A model generated the notes under the pieces. It was not told the origin of the DNA, did no database searches, and saw nothing but the letters and a program-made list of their open reading frames with translations. Of a stretch of 64,000 nt of DNA, positions 38,392 through 48,900 are shown one piece after another. Origin of the DNA: Burkholderiales bacterium (lineage in GTDB: Bacteria; Pseudomonadota; Gammaproteobacteria; Burkholderiales; Burkholderiaceae_C); assembly GCA_029268225.1 (NCBI GenBank), contig JAJUGJ010000002.1:1-64000 (forward strand), given 5' to 3'. Every line of letters starts with the position of its first letter. Within the stretch, counting starts at the first letter, position 1. The translations under genes were made by a program, and so were the position numbers.

Positions 38392-40629
38392 TCAGATGGA
38401 CAGCGGATCGACGTCCACCGCCCAGCGGATCAGCCCGCTGCGACGGTGCTGCTGAGCCAGGCTGAACCAGGTGGCCTGTGCCGCGGACAAGAAGCGCTGC
38501 AGCGGGACCCGCTGGGCGCTTTCGATCATCAACTGGGCCCGCTCGACATTGGCCACGCGCTGCACCGGCGTGGGCACGGCCGGATACAAGGTGATGCCCG
38601 CCGCCTGCGCCTCTGCCATCACGGCCTGCGCGGCGGCTTCCAGAAAGCCCTGCGCCGCCTCCTGCGTCTTGCCCTCGGCGCGCAGCATGGCCAGGTGAGC
38701 GTAGGGCGGCAGACCCGCCATCTCGCGTTCTTTGAGCTGCTGCGCGGCAAAGTCCGCGAAGTCGTACTTGCGCAGCGCCTGGTAGAGCGGATGCGTGGGG
38801 TGCCAGGTCTGCACCCACATCTCGCTGCGCCCGGCCACCTCGGCATCGCGACCGGCCCGGCCAGCTGCCTGCAGCAGCAGCGCAAACTGGCGCTCGGCGG
38901 CGCGGAAGTCACTGGCAAACAAGGCGGCATCGGGGTTGATGGCCGCCACCAGCGTGATACGGCGGAAGTCGTGTCCCTTGGCCACCATCTGCGTGCCCAC
39001 CAGCACGTCCACCTCCCCGGCATGCACGCTGGCCAGTTGCTCCTCCAGCGCCCCCTTGTGGCGGGTCACATCGGCGTCGATGCGGCCCACGCGGGCGCCG
39101 GGCAGGACCTCGGCCAGCTGCTCTTCCAGACGCTCGGTGCCGCGGCCCACGGGCGCGATGTCCTGGTTGCCGCAGTCCGGGCAGGCGCGCGGCACCCGTT
39201 CGGAAAAGCCGCAGTGGTGGCAGCGCAGGGTGCGGTCGGCCTTGTGGAACACGCGCCAGGCGCTGCAATGCGGGCAGCCGCTCTTCCAGCCGCAGTCGCT
39301 GCAATGGAGTACCGGCGCGTAGCCACGGCGGTTGAGCAGCACCAGGCTTTGCTCGCCCCGCTCGATGCGCTGGGTGATGGCCGCCAGCAGTTCGCGCGCA
39401 AACGGGGGCTGATCCTGGCCCATGGTGGGGCGCAGCAGACGGGACTGGTCGAGCAGGCGCACCTGCGGCATGTCGCCTGCACCAATGCGCGAAGGCATGG
39501 CCAGGCGCACGTAGCGGCCGGCGCCGCCTTCGGCCACCGGCAGCGCGTTGTACCAGCTCTCCAGGCTGGGCGTGGCCGAGCCGAGGATGATGGGCACCTG
39601 CTCCAGCTTGGCGCGGTAGATGGCCAGGTCGCGGGCCGAGTAGCGCGCACCGTCTTGCTGCTTGTAGCTGGGGTCGTGTTCTTCGTCGACGACGATGAGA
39701 CCCAGGCGGGGCAGCGGCGTGAACACCGACAGGCGCGTGCCCAGGATCAGGTCGGCATGACCGGTGTGCGCCATCAACCAGTGGCGCAGGCGTTGAGCTG
39801 GTGTCAGACCACTGTGCAACGACACGATGCGTCGGCCCGCGAAGCGCTCGGCCACGCGGGATTCGAGCTGCGGCGTCAGGTTGATCTCGGGCACCATCAT
39901 CAGCACCTGCTGGCCCGCGTCCAGCGCACGCTGGGCCTGGCGCAGGTAGACCTCGGTCTTGCCGCTGCCGGTGCTGCCCCACAGCAGATAGGGCTGGTCG
40001 CCGCCCTCGGCCAGTCGGTCGAGCACGGCCTGCTGCTCGGCCGTCAAGGTCGGCAAGACAGACACCTGCGGCGGGGCCGGGTCAGGCACGGTGCCTGGCG
40101 AGGGCGAAGTGGCCTCCTGCGGCACGTCCGATGAGGTCATCGACTCTGACAGACGAACTGCGGCCTTGGCCCGGGCGCGCTTGGGCTTGGCTGCCGGCGG
40201 CGACACCTCCTTGTCCAGGCGCTTGAGTCGGCGCCCCCACTGGGTGGCATCAAGCTGACGCAGCTCGGGCGGCAACACCATCAGCGCCATCTCTCCCAGA
40301 CTGCGCTGGTAATAGGCAGCGGCGAAACGCACCAGTTGGCGCCAGGCAGTCGGCAAGGGGGGCAGGCCATCGAGCACCTCGGCCACTTCCTTGAGCTGGG
40401 CAGGGTCGACCGTGGCATCCGGGGCCACCTCGTCTCCCCCCCACCAGACCACGCCGGTGACCACACGCCGCCCAAAGGGCACACGCACCAGGGTGCCTGC
40501 TGGCAAGGGCCGATCACACAGGTAATCCAGAGGCCCCCACAGGCCCGCATGCTGCGGCGCCTCGACCACGACGCCCAGGCGGTGCAACAAAGGGGTGTCA
40601 GGGGAGGCGGAGACAGGCATGAAGGGCAT
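38392..40629 (-). CDS. priA: Primosomal replication restart helicase PriA
   Basis: 745 residues from the ATG at 40629 (another ATG is three codons in; neither has a strong ribosome binding site). An N-terminal 3' DNA-binding domain is followed by a basic linker (KPKRARAK) and the helicase: Walker A WGSTGSGKTEVY, the DEEH box, LGSATPSLESW, then a zinc region with CSDCGWKSGCPHC and CHHCGFSERVPRACPDCG. The motif LQAAGRAGR is intact. It restarts stalled forks. It is the gene next to the candidate origin region. Confidence 0.96.
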   Translation of the reverse strand: MPFMPVSASPDTPLLHRLGVVVEAPQHAGLWGPLDYLCDRPLPAGTLVRVPFGRRVVTGVVWWGGDEVAPDATVDPAQLKEVAEVLDGLPPLPTAWRQLVRFAAAYYQRSLGEMALMVLPPELRQLDATQWGRRLKRLDKEVSPPAAKPKRARAKAAVRLSESMTSSDVPQEATSPSPGTVPDPAPPQVSVLPTLTAEQQAVLDRLAEGGDQPYLLWGSTGSGKTEVYLRQAQRALDAGQQVLMMVPEINLTPQLESRVAERFAGRRIVSLHSGLTPAQRLRHWLMAHTGHADLILGTRLSVFTPLPRLGLIVVDEEHDPSYKQQDGARYSARDLAIYRAKLEQVPIILGSATPSLESWYNALPVAEGGAGRYVRLAMPSRIGAGDMPQVRLLDQSRLLRPTMGQDQPPFARELLAAITQRIERGEQSLVLLNRRGYAPVLHCSDCGWKSGCPHCSAWRVFHKADRTLRCHHCGFSERVPRACPDCGNQDIAPVGRGTERLEEQLAEVLPGARVGRIDADVTRHKGALEEQLASVHAGEVDVLVGTQMVAKGHDFRRITLVAAINPDAALFASDFRAAERQFALLLQAAGRAGRDAEVAGRSEMWVQTWHPTHPLYQALRKYDFADFAAQQLKEREMAGLPPYAHLAMLRAEGKTQEAAQGFLEAAAQAVMAEAQAAGITLYPAVPTPVQRVANVERAQLMIESAQRVPLQRFLSAAQATWFSLAQQHRRSGLIRWAVDVDPLSI

Positions 40630-41470
40630 CAGAGTGGCTGAGATTTTGACAGATCCCTGAACTTGCGCCCGCAAGTGCTTGATTCGCAAAGGCCATTCAG
40701 GCCCCGCACCCAAGTTGTGGATAACTTTGTGGGGAATTCAGACATACCACAGTCTGGAATGCCTCAAGGTGGGGCTTGACGTGGAAGCACCCCCATCCAC
40801 AACACATGAAGCTCAACCCAGACAAATCAATGACTTAGATGAATTTGGCATTTTTTTCAAAGCATGGCGCCGCTCACGGCCCCGCCTGGCACACGCCCCC
40901 CTCAGGGTGGGGATAACTTTCCCCTCGCATGTGCAAAACCCGGGATTGCCCCAGTTGGCAGGCCACCCCCTCGCGGTTCTCACGCAGATCACCTCGGTCG
41001 CCTCGATTCGGGGAATCGGACACGTTGACGCGCACGCTTCCTCACTTGCCCACGGGTCCCAAAGTGGCACTCGACAAACAAGCCGTAAGTGCCTGATTCA
41101 TAAGCGCACCGCACTTACCCACAATTTCTGTGGATAACTTTGTGGGCAAACCATGCACAGTTGCGCTAAGTGCTTGTCGGGGCGTGGCTTACCCGGCCCT
41201 GCCCAGCTTTTCATCATGGCCACATAAGCCATGTGAATCAATCACTTACGACACAAACACGTGTTTGGCGCCAGACGTTGACGCGCATCAGAGACTGCGT
41301 CAGTCGCTCGCACTTTTGTGGGGATAACTGGGGGCTGCTAACACAGAATTCGCCCCGTTTCGGGGCAAAAGTGGCCGCGGATTTGTGTTAGCCCTGCCGC
41401 ATCCCCAGGCCGTGGCACCGCAATTCAGGGGAGGGTAAACCTTACCAATACGTCAAGACGCTTCCAGAGG
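40630..41470. other. Candidate chromosomal replication origin (DnaA-box cluster)
   Basis: About 930 gene-free bases lie between priA and the next gene. Perfect DnaA boxes TGTGGATAA are at 40716-40724 and 41129-41137. One-mismatch boxes are at 40908-40916, 41115-41123 and 41319-41327. An AT-rich stretch (about 40825-40865, with a T7 run) could be the unwinding element. Other short repeats with AAGTGC cores lie in both orientations, including an inverted pair GTAAGTGC/GCACTTAC at 41085-41118. A perfect inverted repeat GCCCCG/CGGGGC is at 41352-41366. No open frame here looks coding. dnaA is not in the window, so this may be an origin apart from dnaA or a DnaA-titrating site. Confidence 0.5.
40716..41146. 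repeat. Direct repeat carrying DnaA boxes (two 18-base copies)
   Basis: TGTGGATAACTTTGTGGG occurs at 40716-40733 and again, identically, at 41129-41146. A related form with TGGGGATAACTTT is at 40908. A second repeat, AAGTGCTTGATTC (40673-40685), recurs as AAGTGCCTGATTC (41087-41099). Confidence 0.8.
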
Positions 41471-41557
41471 ATGTATGCTTGTCAACGTGCCCGTTCTGGT
41501 CGCCTTTTGACCCTTGTGGGGCGCCTCTTCATTACCCTTTTCTTTGTGAGACACGCA

Positions 41558-41770
41558 ATGAGCTTCTCGATCGAATCCAAACTCGGCGACCTGCTGGACA
41601 ACGAAACCACCAAGGCCATCCTGGAAAAGCACATGCCCGGCATCTCCACCCACCCGCAAATCGGCATGGGCAAGGGTTTCGCCCTGTCGATGGTGGCCAA
41701 GTTCTCCGGTGGCCTGATCACCGAAGACATCCTGGCCAAGGTCAACGAAGAGCTGGCCGCTCTGGGCTGA
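41558..41770 (+). CDS. Small conserved protein of unknown function
   Basis: 70 residues from the ATG at 41558, beginning SFSIESKLGDLLDNETTKAI. It is helical and soluble, with a central HMPGISTHPQIGMGKG segment. I have the impression of a widespread small domain of this pattern, seen alone or attached to esterases, but cannot name it. It is followed by a good terminator and then by a secreted esterase gene. It is the first gene after the candidate origin and may be strongly expressed given its own terminator. Confidence 0.75.
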   Translation: MSFSIESKLGDLLDNETTKAILEKHMPGISTHPQIGMGKGFALSMVAKFSGGLITEDILAKVNEELAALG

Positions 41771-41814
41771 TCGATGACCGCTGCGTCGCCTCATGGCGTG
41801 CCGCCTGGATCTGG

Positions 41815-41839
41815 AAAGCCTCCTGCGGGAGGCTTTTTT
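41815..41839 (+). terminator. Rho-independent terminator after the 70-residue protein
   Basis: AAGCCTCC and GGAGGCTT form a perfect 8-bp stem with a four-base loop, followed by a run of T. It begins 45 bases after the stop codon and separates this gene from the esterase. Confidence 0.88.
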
Positions 41840-41887
41840 GTGCCCGCTTGCGGCACGTGAACCTGGGCGCCCCGAGCGCCACCTGTC

Positions 41888-42955
41888 ATGGTCCATTCGA
41901 TCGTCACGGCCGGCATGTCGCGTACCCCCTCCATCCGGAGGGCACGTGGCGCCGCCTCCATGCTCATCACCGGACTGATCGCACTGAGCGCCGGTCTGGC
42001 GTCGGCGCAGGCCGACACCCCCACGTGGCGGGAGCGGTTGAAGGCCGCCCGGGCCAGCGCTGTCCCGACCGTGCCCTGGACCACGCCTGGCACCCATCGC
42101 GTCACGCTGCCACATGGTGGTCTGGAGCGTCACGCGCTGGTGCATGTGCCCGCCGGCTTTCGCTCCAAGGCGCCCACGGCCCTGGTGTTCGCCTTCCACG
42201 GCGGCGGCGGCGATGCGGCCTACATGGCCGATGACGATCGCTACGGGCTGATCGCTTTGGCCGAACGAGAGCGCTTCGTGCTGGTCTTGCCCAGCGGCTA
42301 CAGCCGCTTCCCACGGGGCAAGCTGGCCACCTGGAACGCGGGCGACTGTTGCGGTGATGCCCGCGACCGCCAGGTCGACGACGTGGGTTTCGTGCGCGCG
42401 CTGCTGACACACCTCGGACAGCAACTCGTGATCGACCGTGGTCGGGTGTTCGCGATGGGCATGTCCAACGGGGCCATGATGAGCTACCGCCTGGCCTGCG
42501 AAATGTCGGACACCTTCCGCGCCATCGCGGCGGTGGCAGGCACCGAAGCCGTCGCCAGCTGTCAGCCCAGCCGTCCGGTCGGCATCCTGCACATCCATGC
42601 GCAAGACGACACCCACGTGTTGTTCAACGGTGGCGCCGGGCCCGATGCCTTCGGTGATGCCAGCAAGGTGATGGACTTCGTGTCGGTCCCGACCACCGTG
42701 TCACGCTGGGTGACGCGCCAGCAGTGCGCGCCCACGCCGCGACGCACGCTGGACGTGCCGGGCGCGTTCTGCGACACATACAGCGGGTGTGCGGACGGGG
42801 CCGAGGTGCGACTGTGCGTGACCGCCAGCGGGGGACATTCCTGGCCCGGGGCACCTGGCTCTCGACTGGGTCGCAAGCCACCGCCTTCGCAGGCGATCTC
42901 GGCTCACGAACAGGCTTGGTCGTTTTTCCAGTCTCAGGCAGCGCGCCCGAGGTGA
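41888..42955 (+). CDS. Secreted esterase, PHB-depolymerase / feruloyl-esterase type
   Basis: 355 residues with an N-terminal signal peptide ending near LASAQAD; internal ATG codons at 41915 and 41960 are alternative starts. Alpha/beta hydrolase of the LpqC-like family: FAFHGGGGDAAYM oxyanion region, nucleophile elbow GMSNGAMM near 194, an acidic residue in HAQDDTHV and the histidine in GGHSWPG. Paired cysteines (GDCCGD, FCDTYSGC) suggest disulfides in an extracytoplasmic enzyme. The substrate could be a polyester or a plant phenolic ester. It has a separate upstream terminator, so it should have its own promoter. Confidence 0.88.
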   Translation: MVHSIVTAGMSRTPSIRRARGAASMLITGLIALSAGLASAQADTPTWRERLKAARASAVPTVPWTTPGTHRVTLPHGGLERHALVHVPAGFRSKAPTALVFAFHGGGGDAAYMADDDRYGLIALAERERFVLVLPSGYSRFPRGKLATWNAGDCCGDARDRQVDDVGFVRALLTHLGQQLVIDRGRVFAMGMSNGAMMSYRLACEMSDTFRAIAAVAGTEAVASCQPSRPVGILHIHAQDDTHVLFNGGAGPDAFGDASKVMDFVSVPTTVSRWVTRQQCAPTPRRTLDVPGAFCDTYSGCADGAEVRLCVTASGGHSWPGAPGSRLGRKPPPSQAISAHEQAWSFFQSQAARPR

Positions 42956-43024
42956 AGACGGCAGCGAGGCGCCCAGGCGGTTGGCCTGCAGCGGGTCAGC
43001 GGACCTTGGGTGAGACGTGCCCGC

Positions 43025-43543
43025 TCAAAGACGGCCCTGGCAACCTGGCGCGCCGCAACGGCAGGTGAGCCGGCCGGCGTGGTGGGTTTCGCCGTAGCGC
43101 GCGGTCAACTCCTCGCCAGCCTCGATGTCTCGAATCGCATAAAAGGCCACGCGTCCTTGCTGCATCTTGAGCACCATATTGGGCGCACAGGAGTGGTTGG
43201 CATAGCGCAGCGGGTCGGTGGAGTGGGTGGCGTCCACCGCGCGCTTGTCGGAAATCGCCACCATGAAGATGCGGCCGGTGCTGCGCTCGGCCGCTTTGGC
43301 ACGGGCCCGCGCCTCGGTCATCGAGACGAACTCGCCCCGGATTTCACCAATCTTGGCCTTGGCAGGGATGGCCACTTCGGCAAAAGCGCCCAGACCATCG
43401 ATGGCACTGGGCCCAACCCGGACGGGGTACTTCTGTGGGTCAGCGGGCTGTCGAGCGCCCGCCTCGGACGCGACGACGGGCGTCGGGGTTGACGCCTCCG
43501 GTAGAGATTGAGACGAACGGGGAAGGGGACGCAGCGTGGGCAT
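43025..43543 (-). CDS. SET-domain protein, putative lysine methyltransferase
   Basis: 172 residues. A 40-residue variable N terminus precedes a compact SET domain: VRVGPSAIDGLGAFAEVAIPAKAKIGEIRGEF, the AdoMet-binding RYANHSCAPN, the tyrosine motif EELTARYGE, and a post-SET-like cysteine cluster CRCGAPGC. These are the catalytic parts of eukaryote-like protein lysine methyltransferases. Bacterial copies are scattered, and some modify ribosomal or nucleoid proteins. It lies alone between the esterase and pbpC. Confidence 0.9.
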   Translation of the reverse strand: MPTLRPLPRSSQSLPEASTPTPVVASEAGARQPADPQKYPVRVGPSAIDGLGAFAEVAIPAKAKIGEIRGEFVSMTEARARAKAAERSTGRIFMVAISDKRAVDATHSTDPLRYANHSCAPNMVLKMQQGRVAFYAIRDIEAGEELTARYGETHHAGRLTCRCGAPGCQGRL

Positions 43544-43594
43544 GCCCCCGAGTATGCCGCTTGCTCGCCTGCTGGGACACGCGGCACGACCCGA

Positions 43595-45937
43595 TCACGG
43601 GCTCAGTTCCACGTTCAACTCACGCGACTCGGCCCGACCTTGGTCATCGACCACGCGCAAGGTATAGCGCCGCGCCTGCGGCGGCATCCAGCTCACCGAC
43701 TCGCCCGGCGCAACCCGGGCAATCAAGGCATCGTCGGCAAACCAATACAGGGCTTGCACCCCAGCAGCCGCCTCGGCGCGCAAGGTCAGGGCCTGAGCGT
43801 GGCGCGTGCGCAGCACATAGCTCACCCCCCGCAAGGGTGCGGTGATGGTGGGTGCGCTGTCGGCACGGCCCTGGGCATCGGCCACCGGACCGACACCCGA
43901 TGCGCAGTCATCCGGTCCCGCGCTGCGCCGGGGCAATCCGGCTTGGCGAAACAGGCGCTGCATGTCGCTGCCCCATCGCTCCAGCACGATGCGCTTGGCA
44001 TGGGGGTGCGCTTGCGGATTCGGCCCACACAGACGCTGACCGGTACGCGCATCCACCCACACCGCCTGGTGCAAATTGCTGGTCTGGATGGGGGACTTGC
44101 CTGCAATGAACCAAGTCCGGGTGCGCACGGGACACAAGGCATCGGGCAGCCCCCCCGTGGCTGCGCAGACTTCGACCTCACGCAAGTTGGGGCTGATGCG
44201 TTGGGCCAGATCCCCGGGGTCCAGTCTTTCGGCTCGCAAGGCATCGACCATGCGCAAGAACAGCGGCGCAGCGGCCTGAATGCCGATGAAGGCCGGGTTG
44301 CTGGCCCCGTCAAACTGCCCCACCCACACCACCAGCACATGGCGCCCAAACACACCCGCCGTCCAGGCGTCGCGAAAGCCCCAGGATGTGCCCGTCTTCC
44401 AGGCCACGGCCGGCCGCGCCGGCATGCCGCTGTCGGGTCGGGGGGTCTGGCGCAGCATGTCCAGCGTGATGAAGGCGGCTTCTTCGCTGAGGATGGGCGT
44501 CGGCGGGTGGTCGCGCAAGGTCAGGTCGTTCTCCCGCGCTTGCTCGCGCGTGTAGGCTAGGGGGCGGATCAAACCGCCGTTGGGCAGCAGGCTGTACAGA
44601 CGGGCCAGCTCTTCCATCGTGACCTCACCCCCGCCCAGCACCAGGGCCAGACCATAGTGCGACTCGCTCTCGAGTTTGCTGATCTGGTTGAGCTGCAAGA
44701 AGCTGTATAGATTGGGGTGATTCAAGCGCGCTGCCACGGACACAGCAGGGATGTTGCGGCTGCGGATCAAGGCATCCTGCGCGGTCACGGGTCCGACGAA
44801 CTCGCCATCGAAGTTTTCCGGGGTGAAGGGGCCGAAGGACGTGGGCGCATCCTTGAGCACGGTCTTGGGATGGAGCAGTCCTTGATCCAGGGCCATCGCG
44901 TAAATGAAGGGCTTGAGGGTGGAGCCTGGCGAACGCTTGGCCAAGGTGCCATTGACCTGCCCCTCGATGCTCGCATCCCGGTAGTTGGCCGAGCCCACCA
45001 CCGCCCGCACTTCCATGCTGCCCGCATCCAGCAACAAGGCGCTGGCATTGCGGATGCCCACGTCGGCATGCGACTGGATGTAGCCACGGATGACCCGCTC
45101 CAGCGTGCGCTGCATGCGCACATCCACGGTGGTGTGGATCTCGTTGACACCGGCGCTGGATTGGGCCAGCAGCATGTCGGTCAGGTGCGGGGCCACAAAG
45201 GGCAGGTTGGCGCGCCCCTGCGCGGGCAAGGCCAACAGGGCGTCGGGCGCATGGGGCCGGGCGTCCTGCGGGTGCCGGCTCAACCAGATGCGCCACAGGC
45301 GGTCACGGGCCGCCTGCAGCTCGGGATTGCGCCCCCGGCTGGCAATGCGCTTGACCGGGTTCTGCGGGATCACGGCCAGCGTCAGGCTCTCGGCCATGGT
45401 CAAGGCCTGGGCCTGTTTGCGAAAGTAGATCAGGCTGGCCGCCTCGACACCCTCGATGTTGGCGCCATACGGTGCGGTATTGAGGTAGGCCTCCAGGATC
45501 TCGTTCTTGCTGTAGCGGGCCTCCAGCCACAGGGCGGCGCCGATCTGCAGCAATTTGCCCGACACCCGACGGGTGTCCAGGCGATACAGTCTGCGCGCCA
45601 ACTGCATCGTCACGGTCGAGCCGCCTTGACGCCGCCCCCCGCTGGCGGTGTGCCATGCGCTGCGCATCAGGGCCACTGGATTGACCCCCGGATGCCAGCG
45701 AAAACGGCGGTCTTCGTACAACAGCACGCTGTCGACCAAGCCAGGTGCCATTTGATCCAGCCGCACCCACAGGCGAAACTGCTGATCGGGCGCCAGGGTC
45801 AGGCGCATCAGACTGCCATCGCGCGCCAAGACCGCCACCGAGCCGCCCACCTGATCGGACAGGGGGGCGTGCGGCCAGAGGCGCAGCCCGGCCAGACAGG
45901 CCAGGCTGAGCACGCACAGCAAGAGCGGTCGATGCAC
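43595..45937 (-). CDS. pbpC: Penicillin-binding protein 1C
   Basis: 780 residues starting at a GTG directly after the stop of the macroglobulin gene. One N-terminal membrane anchor is followed by a GT51 glycosyltransferase with EDRRFRWHPGV and GGSTVTMQLARRLY, then a transpeptidase with SxxK in SPGSTLKP near 338, SRN, and KTGTS near 514. A C-terminal domain (about 690-780) is of the PBP1C type. It polymerises and crosslinks peptidoglycan. Pairing with an alpha-2-macroglobulin gene is a known arrangement (YfhM with PBP1C), thought to join protease trapping with cell-wall repair. Confidence 0.96.
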   Translation of the reverse strand: MHRPLLLCVLSLACLAGLRLWPHAPLSDQVGGSVAVLARDGSLMRLTLAPDQQFRLWVRLDQMAPGLVDSVLLYEDRRFRWHPGVNPVALMRSAWHTASGGRRQGGSTVTMQLARRLYRLDTRRVSGKLLQIGAALWLEARYSKNEILEAYLNTAPYGANIEGVEAASLIYFRKQAQALTMAESLTLAVIPQNPVKRIASRGRNPELQAARDRLWRIWLSRHPQDARPHAPDALLALPAQGRANLPFVAPHLTDMLLAQSSAGVNEIHTTVDVRMQRTLERVIRGYIQSHADVGIRNASALLLDAGSMEVRAVVGSANYRDASIEGQVNGTLAKRSPGSTLKPFIYAMALDQGLLHPKTVLKDAPTSFGPFTPENFDGEFVGPVTAQDALIRSRNIPAVSVAARLNHPNLYSFLQLNQISKLESESHYGLALVLGGGEVTMEELARLYSLLPNGGLIRPLAYTREQARENDLTLRDHPPTPILSEEAAFITLDMLRQTPRPDSGMPARPAVAWKTGTSWGFRDAWTAGVFGRHVLVVWVGQFDGASNPAFIGIQAAAPLFLRMVDALRAERLDPGDLAQRISPNLREVEVCAATGGLPDALCPVRTRTWFIAGKSPIQTSNLHQAVWVDARTGQRLCGPNPQAHPHAKRIVLERWGSDMQRLFRQAGLPRRSAGPDDCASGVGPVADAQGRADSAPTITAPLRGVSYVLRTRHAQALTLRAEAAAGVQALYWFADDALIARVAPGESVSWMPPQARRYTLRVVDDQGRAESRELNVELSP

Positions 45938-48900
45938 TTACTTCACCAGCGGCTTGACCGTGAAGCGCCCCCCAGCCGAGCGGGCAAAGATGCGACGCTC
46001 GTACATGGCCTCGCCATAGGCCGCAGGCATGGCGAACTCGCCCACATTGGTGGCGCGGGCCTTGTAGGTCACCTCCAGCAGGTTGCGGTTGACGGTGCCG
46101 AAGAACAGCACCCGGTCTTCGCGCACATCGGCAAAGTCGAGTGACCAGGTGCCCCCGCCGCCAATGCGACGCTTCCACAAGGGCTCGTCGGTTTCCTCGC
46201 TCAGGTCCACGGGTTGCTGAACGGGCTCCAGACCACCGGGCAGGATGTCGACCAGGGCCACTTGCGGGATGCTGGCGCGGTCCAGGCTGCGCACGCGCAC
46301 GCGCACCGTCACTTCGTCGCCCAGGCGGGCTTCGGTGATGGGCTGCCCTTTGTCATTGAGCACCTCATGCAGGATCTCCATGCCTTGACCCGAAGCCTTA
46401 TCCGGCAAGCCCCGCTCGTAACCCGACTCCGCCCACGCATAGAACAACGGCAGGCTGCCGCCACTGGCCAGGCGCACCTTGGCACTGCCTTGCGGCACCC
46501 GCGCACGCGCCATCGGGGCCAGCTCACCCAAAGCCAGGGCTTGCACCTGACCTTGTGGACTCACGGACGATGCCTTGACTTGCCCCTTGGCCGACTGTGC
46601 CGCTGCGCTCGCATAGGCGTCAACCGCCAAGATGGTGCTGGCTGACGACGAGGTGTTGTACCAGCCATCGCGGATCATGCGGGCCAGCACATCCCAGGTG
46701 TGGGTGGGCAAGGTGGCCAGCCTCTTGGGGAAGTGACGCGCCACCAGGTACAGCAAGGTCGAGTCATGCACCAGGGGATCGTAGTACGCGCCCCAGACAT
46801 TGCGCGGCTGTTGCTTGCTCATGCGCGCCAGCAAGTCCTGCCAGACCGGCTCCAGCAACTCATTGGCCGCGCTGTCTTGCTTGAGCAGTTGGTAACTGGC
46901 CGCCAGGTAAGCCGCGCCCAGGTCGGTGTGCAGGTTGCCCTCTTTGCCAGGTTTGCCGCGCAAGGTTTCGCGCAGATTGGCCAGTGCCGCAGGCACCAAA
47001 GTGCCCTGACGGGTCAGCAGGTAGGCGCTTTGCGCACGGGTGCGCCAGTCATTGACGTTGCCGGAGCCCGACCCCGATCCGGAGCCCAGTTGTCCCTGCA
47101 GGTAGTCCGTGGCCTTGGTGAGCACATCCCCAGGCACGTTGAGCTTGCGCTCGCGGGCCTCCAACAACAACTGCAAGGCATGGGCAGTGGCATACAGGTC
47201 TGAGCCGCTGCCAGGCCACAGACTCAGGCCACCATCCCCTGTCTGGCGTGTGCGCAGTTGCGTCACGTAGTTGGACCAGGTTTTGGCGGGATCCACCGCC
47301 GCCACTTCAGCGGCGGCGCGACCACGTGCCACCTCACGGGCCAGATCCGGCCGACTGGCCAGGATCACGGCAGGCACCGTGCGACTGGTGATCTGCTCGG
47401 TGCAGCCATAGGGGTACTGCTCCAGGTACTGCATCAGGCCGGAAGCAAAAGCCCATGGTGTGGCCGAAACGGCCAGTTCGCTGCGCGCCAGTTGCGGATA
47501 GACCTTGGCTTGCGACAGTAGTTCACCACTGCCCACCAGGGTGCCGCTTTGTACCAGGGTGACCAGGGCCGACGCCGGGCGCACGCTGATGTCGGTCGAC
47601 AAGCGCGCACTGCTGATGCCACGCTGGGCCGACAGGATCACGCTGGCTGAGCCCAGTTGCGCCCCCTCATCGGCACGCGCCCGGATGCGGAACACGGTCG
47701 CACCTTCATCGCGCTCGCTGATCTTGAGCACGCGGCGGGCGTCCCCCACCACTTCCAGCCCACCGGTCACCGCCAGGTTGAGCTGGATGGGCACATCCTT
47801 GCCCGAACCGGCGATGTTGTTGGCCAGGCCCACGCCCACCTCGACGGTGTCGCCCGGGCTGACCGCCAGCGGCACGTTGGGCAGCAAGACCAGGTCACCG
47901 CGCACGGTGGTCTTGGCCTCGGCCGCCGCCGTGGTCTCGTCGTTGACCACCACGGCCATCACGCGCAAGGACCCGTTGAAGGTGTCCGGGACGGTGTAGC
48001 TGAACTCACGGCTGCCTTGGACTTCGACCAGCCCCGACCAATAGGCCACGGGCTTGTCACGCTTGCGCTTGAAGGGGTTGAGGTGTTTACCCAAAGCGCC
48101 TTCGCCATCCCCGCCCGGAGCGGCTGCGCCTTGCATGAGTTTCTTGAACTCCGGCAGGATCAGGTCCAGGGTCTGCAAGGTCTTGACCTCCAGCGCCCGC
48201 TTCTGGAAGAAGTGCTTGAGCGGATCAGGCTTCTGATAGCGGGCCACCTGCAAGATGCCTTCGTCCACGGCAAACACCATCGCCTGGACCGGGGCATCGG
48301 ACTTGAGCGTCATCTTGACCGTCTGGCCCGGCTTGATCAACTCGCTGCTGCTCAGGCTGATCTTGGCCGTGCGCTTGAGCAGGCTGGTGGCGAAGGGCAC
48401 CACGCCATAGCTCATCGGGCTGGTGTAGATCTCGTCCGAGGCCGGATCACGGATGAACTGTACGCTGACATAGCCATTGCCCTCGAAATCCTTGGGCAGG
48501 GTGATCTTTTGCACCGAGGCGGTCTTGCCCGTCTTGAACCAGACATGGCTGTAGACCTTGTCGCGTTCAATGGTGATCAAGCCGGCGCCGATGTAAGGCG
48601 CCTGAATGCTCAATTCGATGTCGTCACCCGGGTTGTAATCTTTCCGGTTGAGCTTGATCTGCAGCTCGGCGTTGCGGTCCAGTGAGCGGCTCAGGTTGGC
48701 CGTGCCCGCCACGCTGTAATCCACCCGGTTGAGCACCATGCCATCGACATTGCGGATCAGGTAGACGAAGTTGCCGGGGGTCGAGGTGTTGAGCACCAGC
48801 TTGCTGCCCTTGGCCGCAATGCTCAAAGGCGTCTCGTCCAGGGTCACATCCTTGGCACGCGACTCGTAGCGGTAAAGGCCGTTGCTTTGCTTGACGAGCA

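Noticed and set aside
40679-41137. 152-codon open frame in the candidate origin
   Set aside because: It has no family resemblance, reads through DnaA boxes and repeats, and lacks a convincing start signal.
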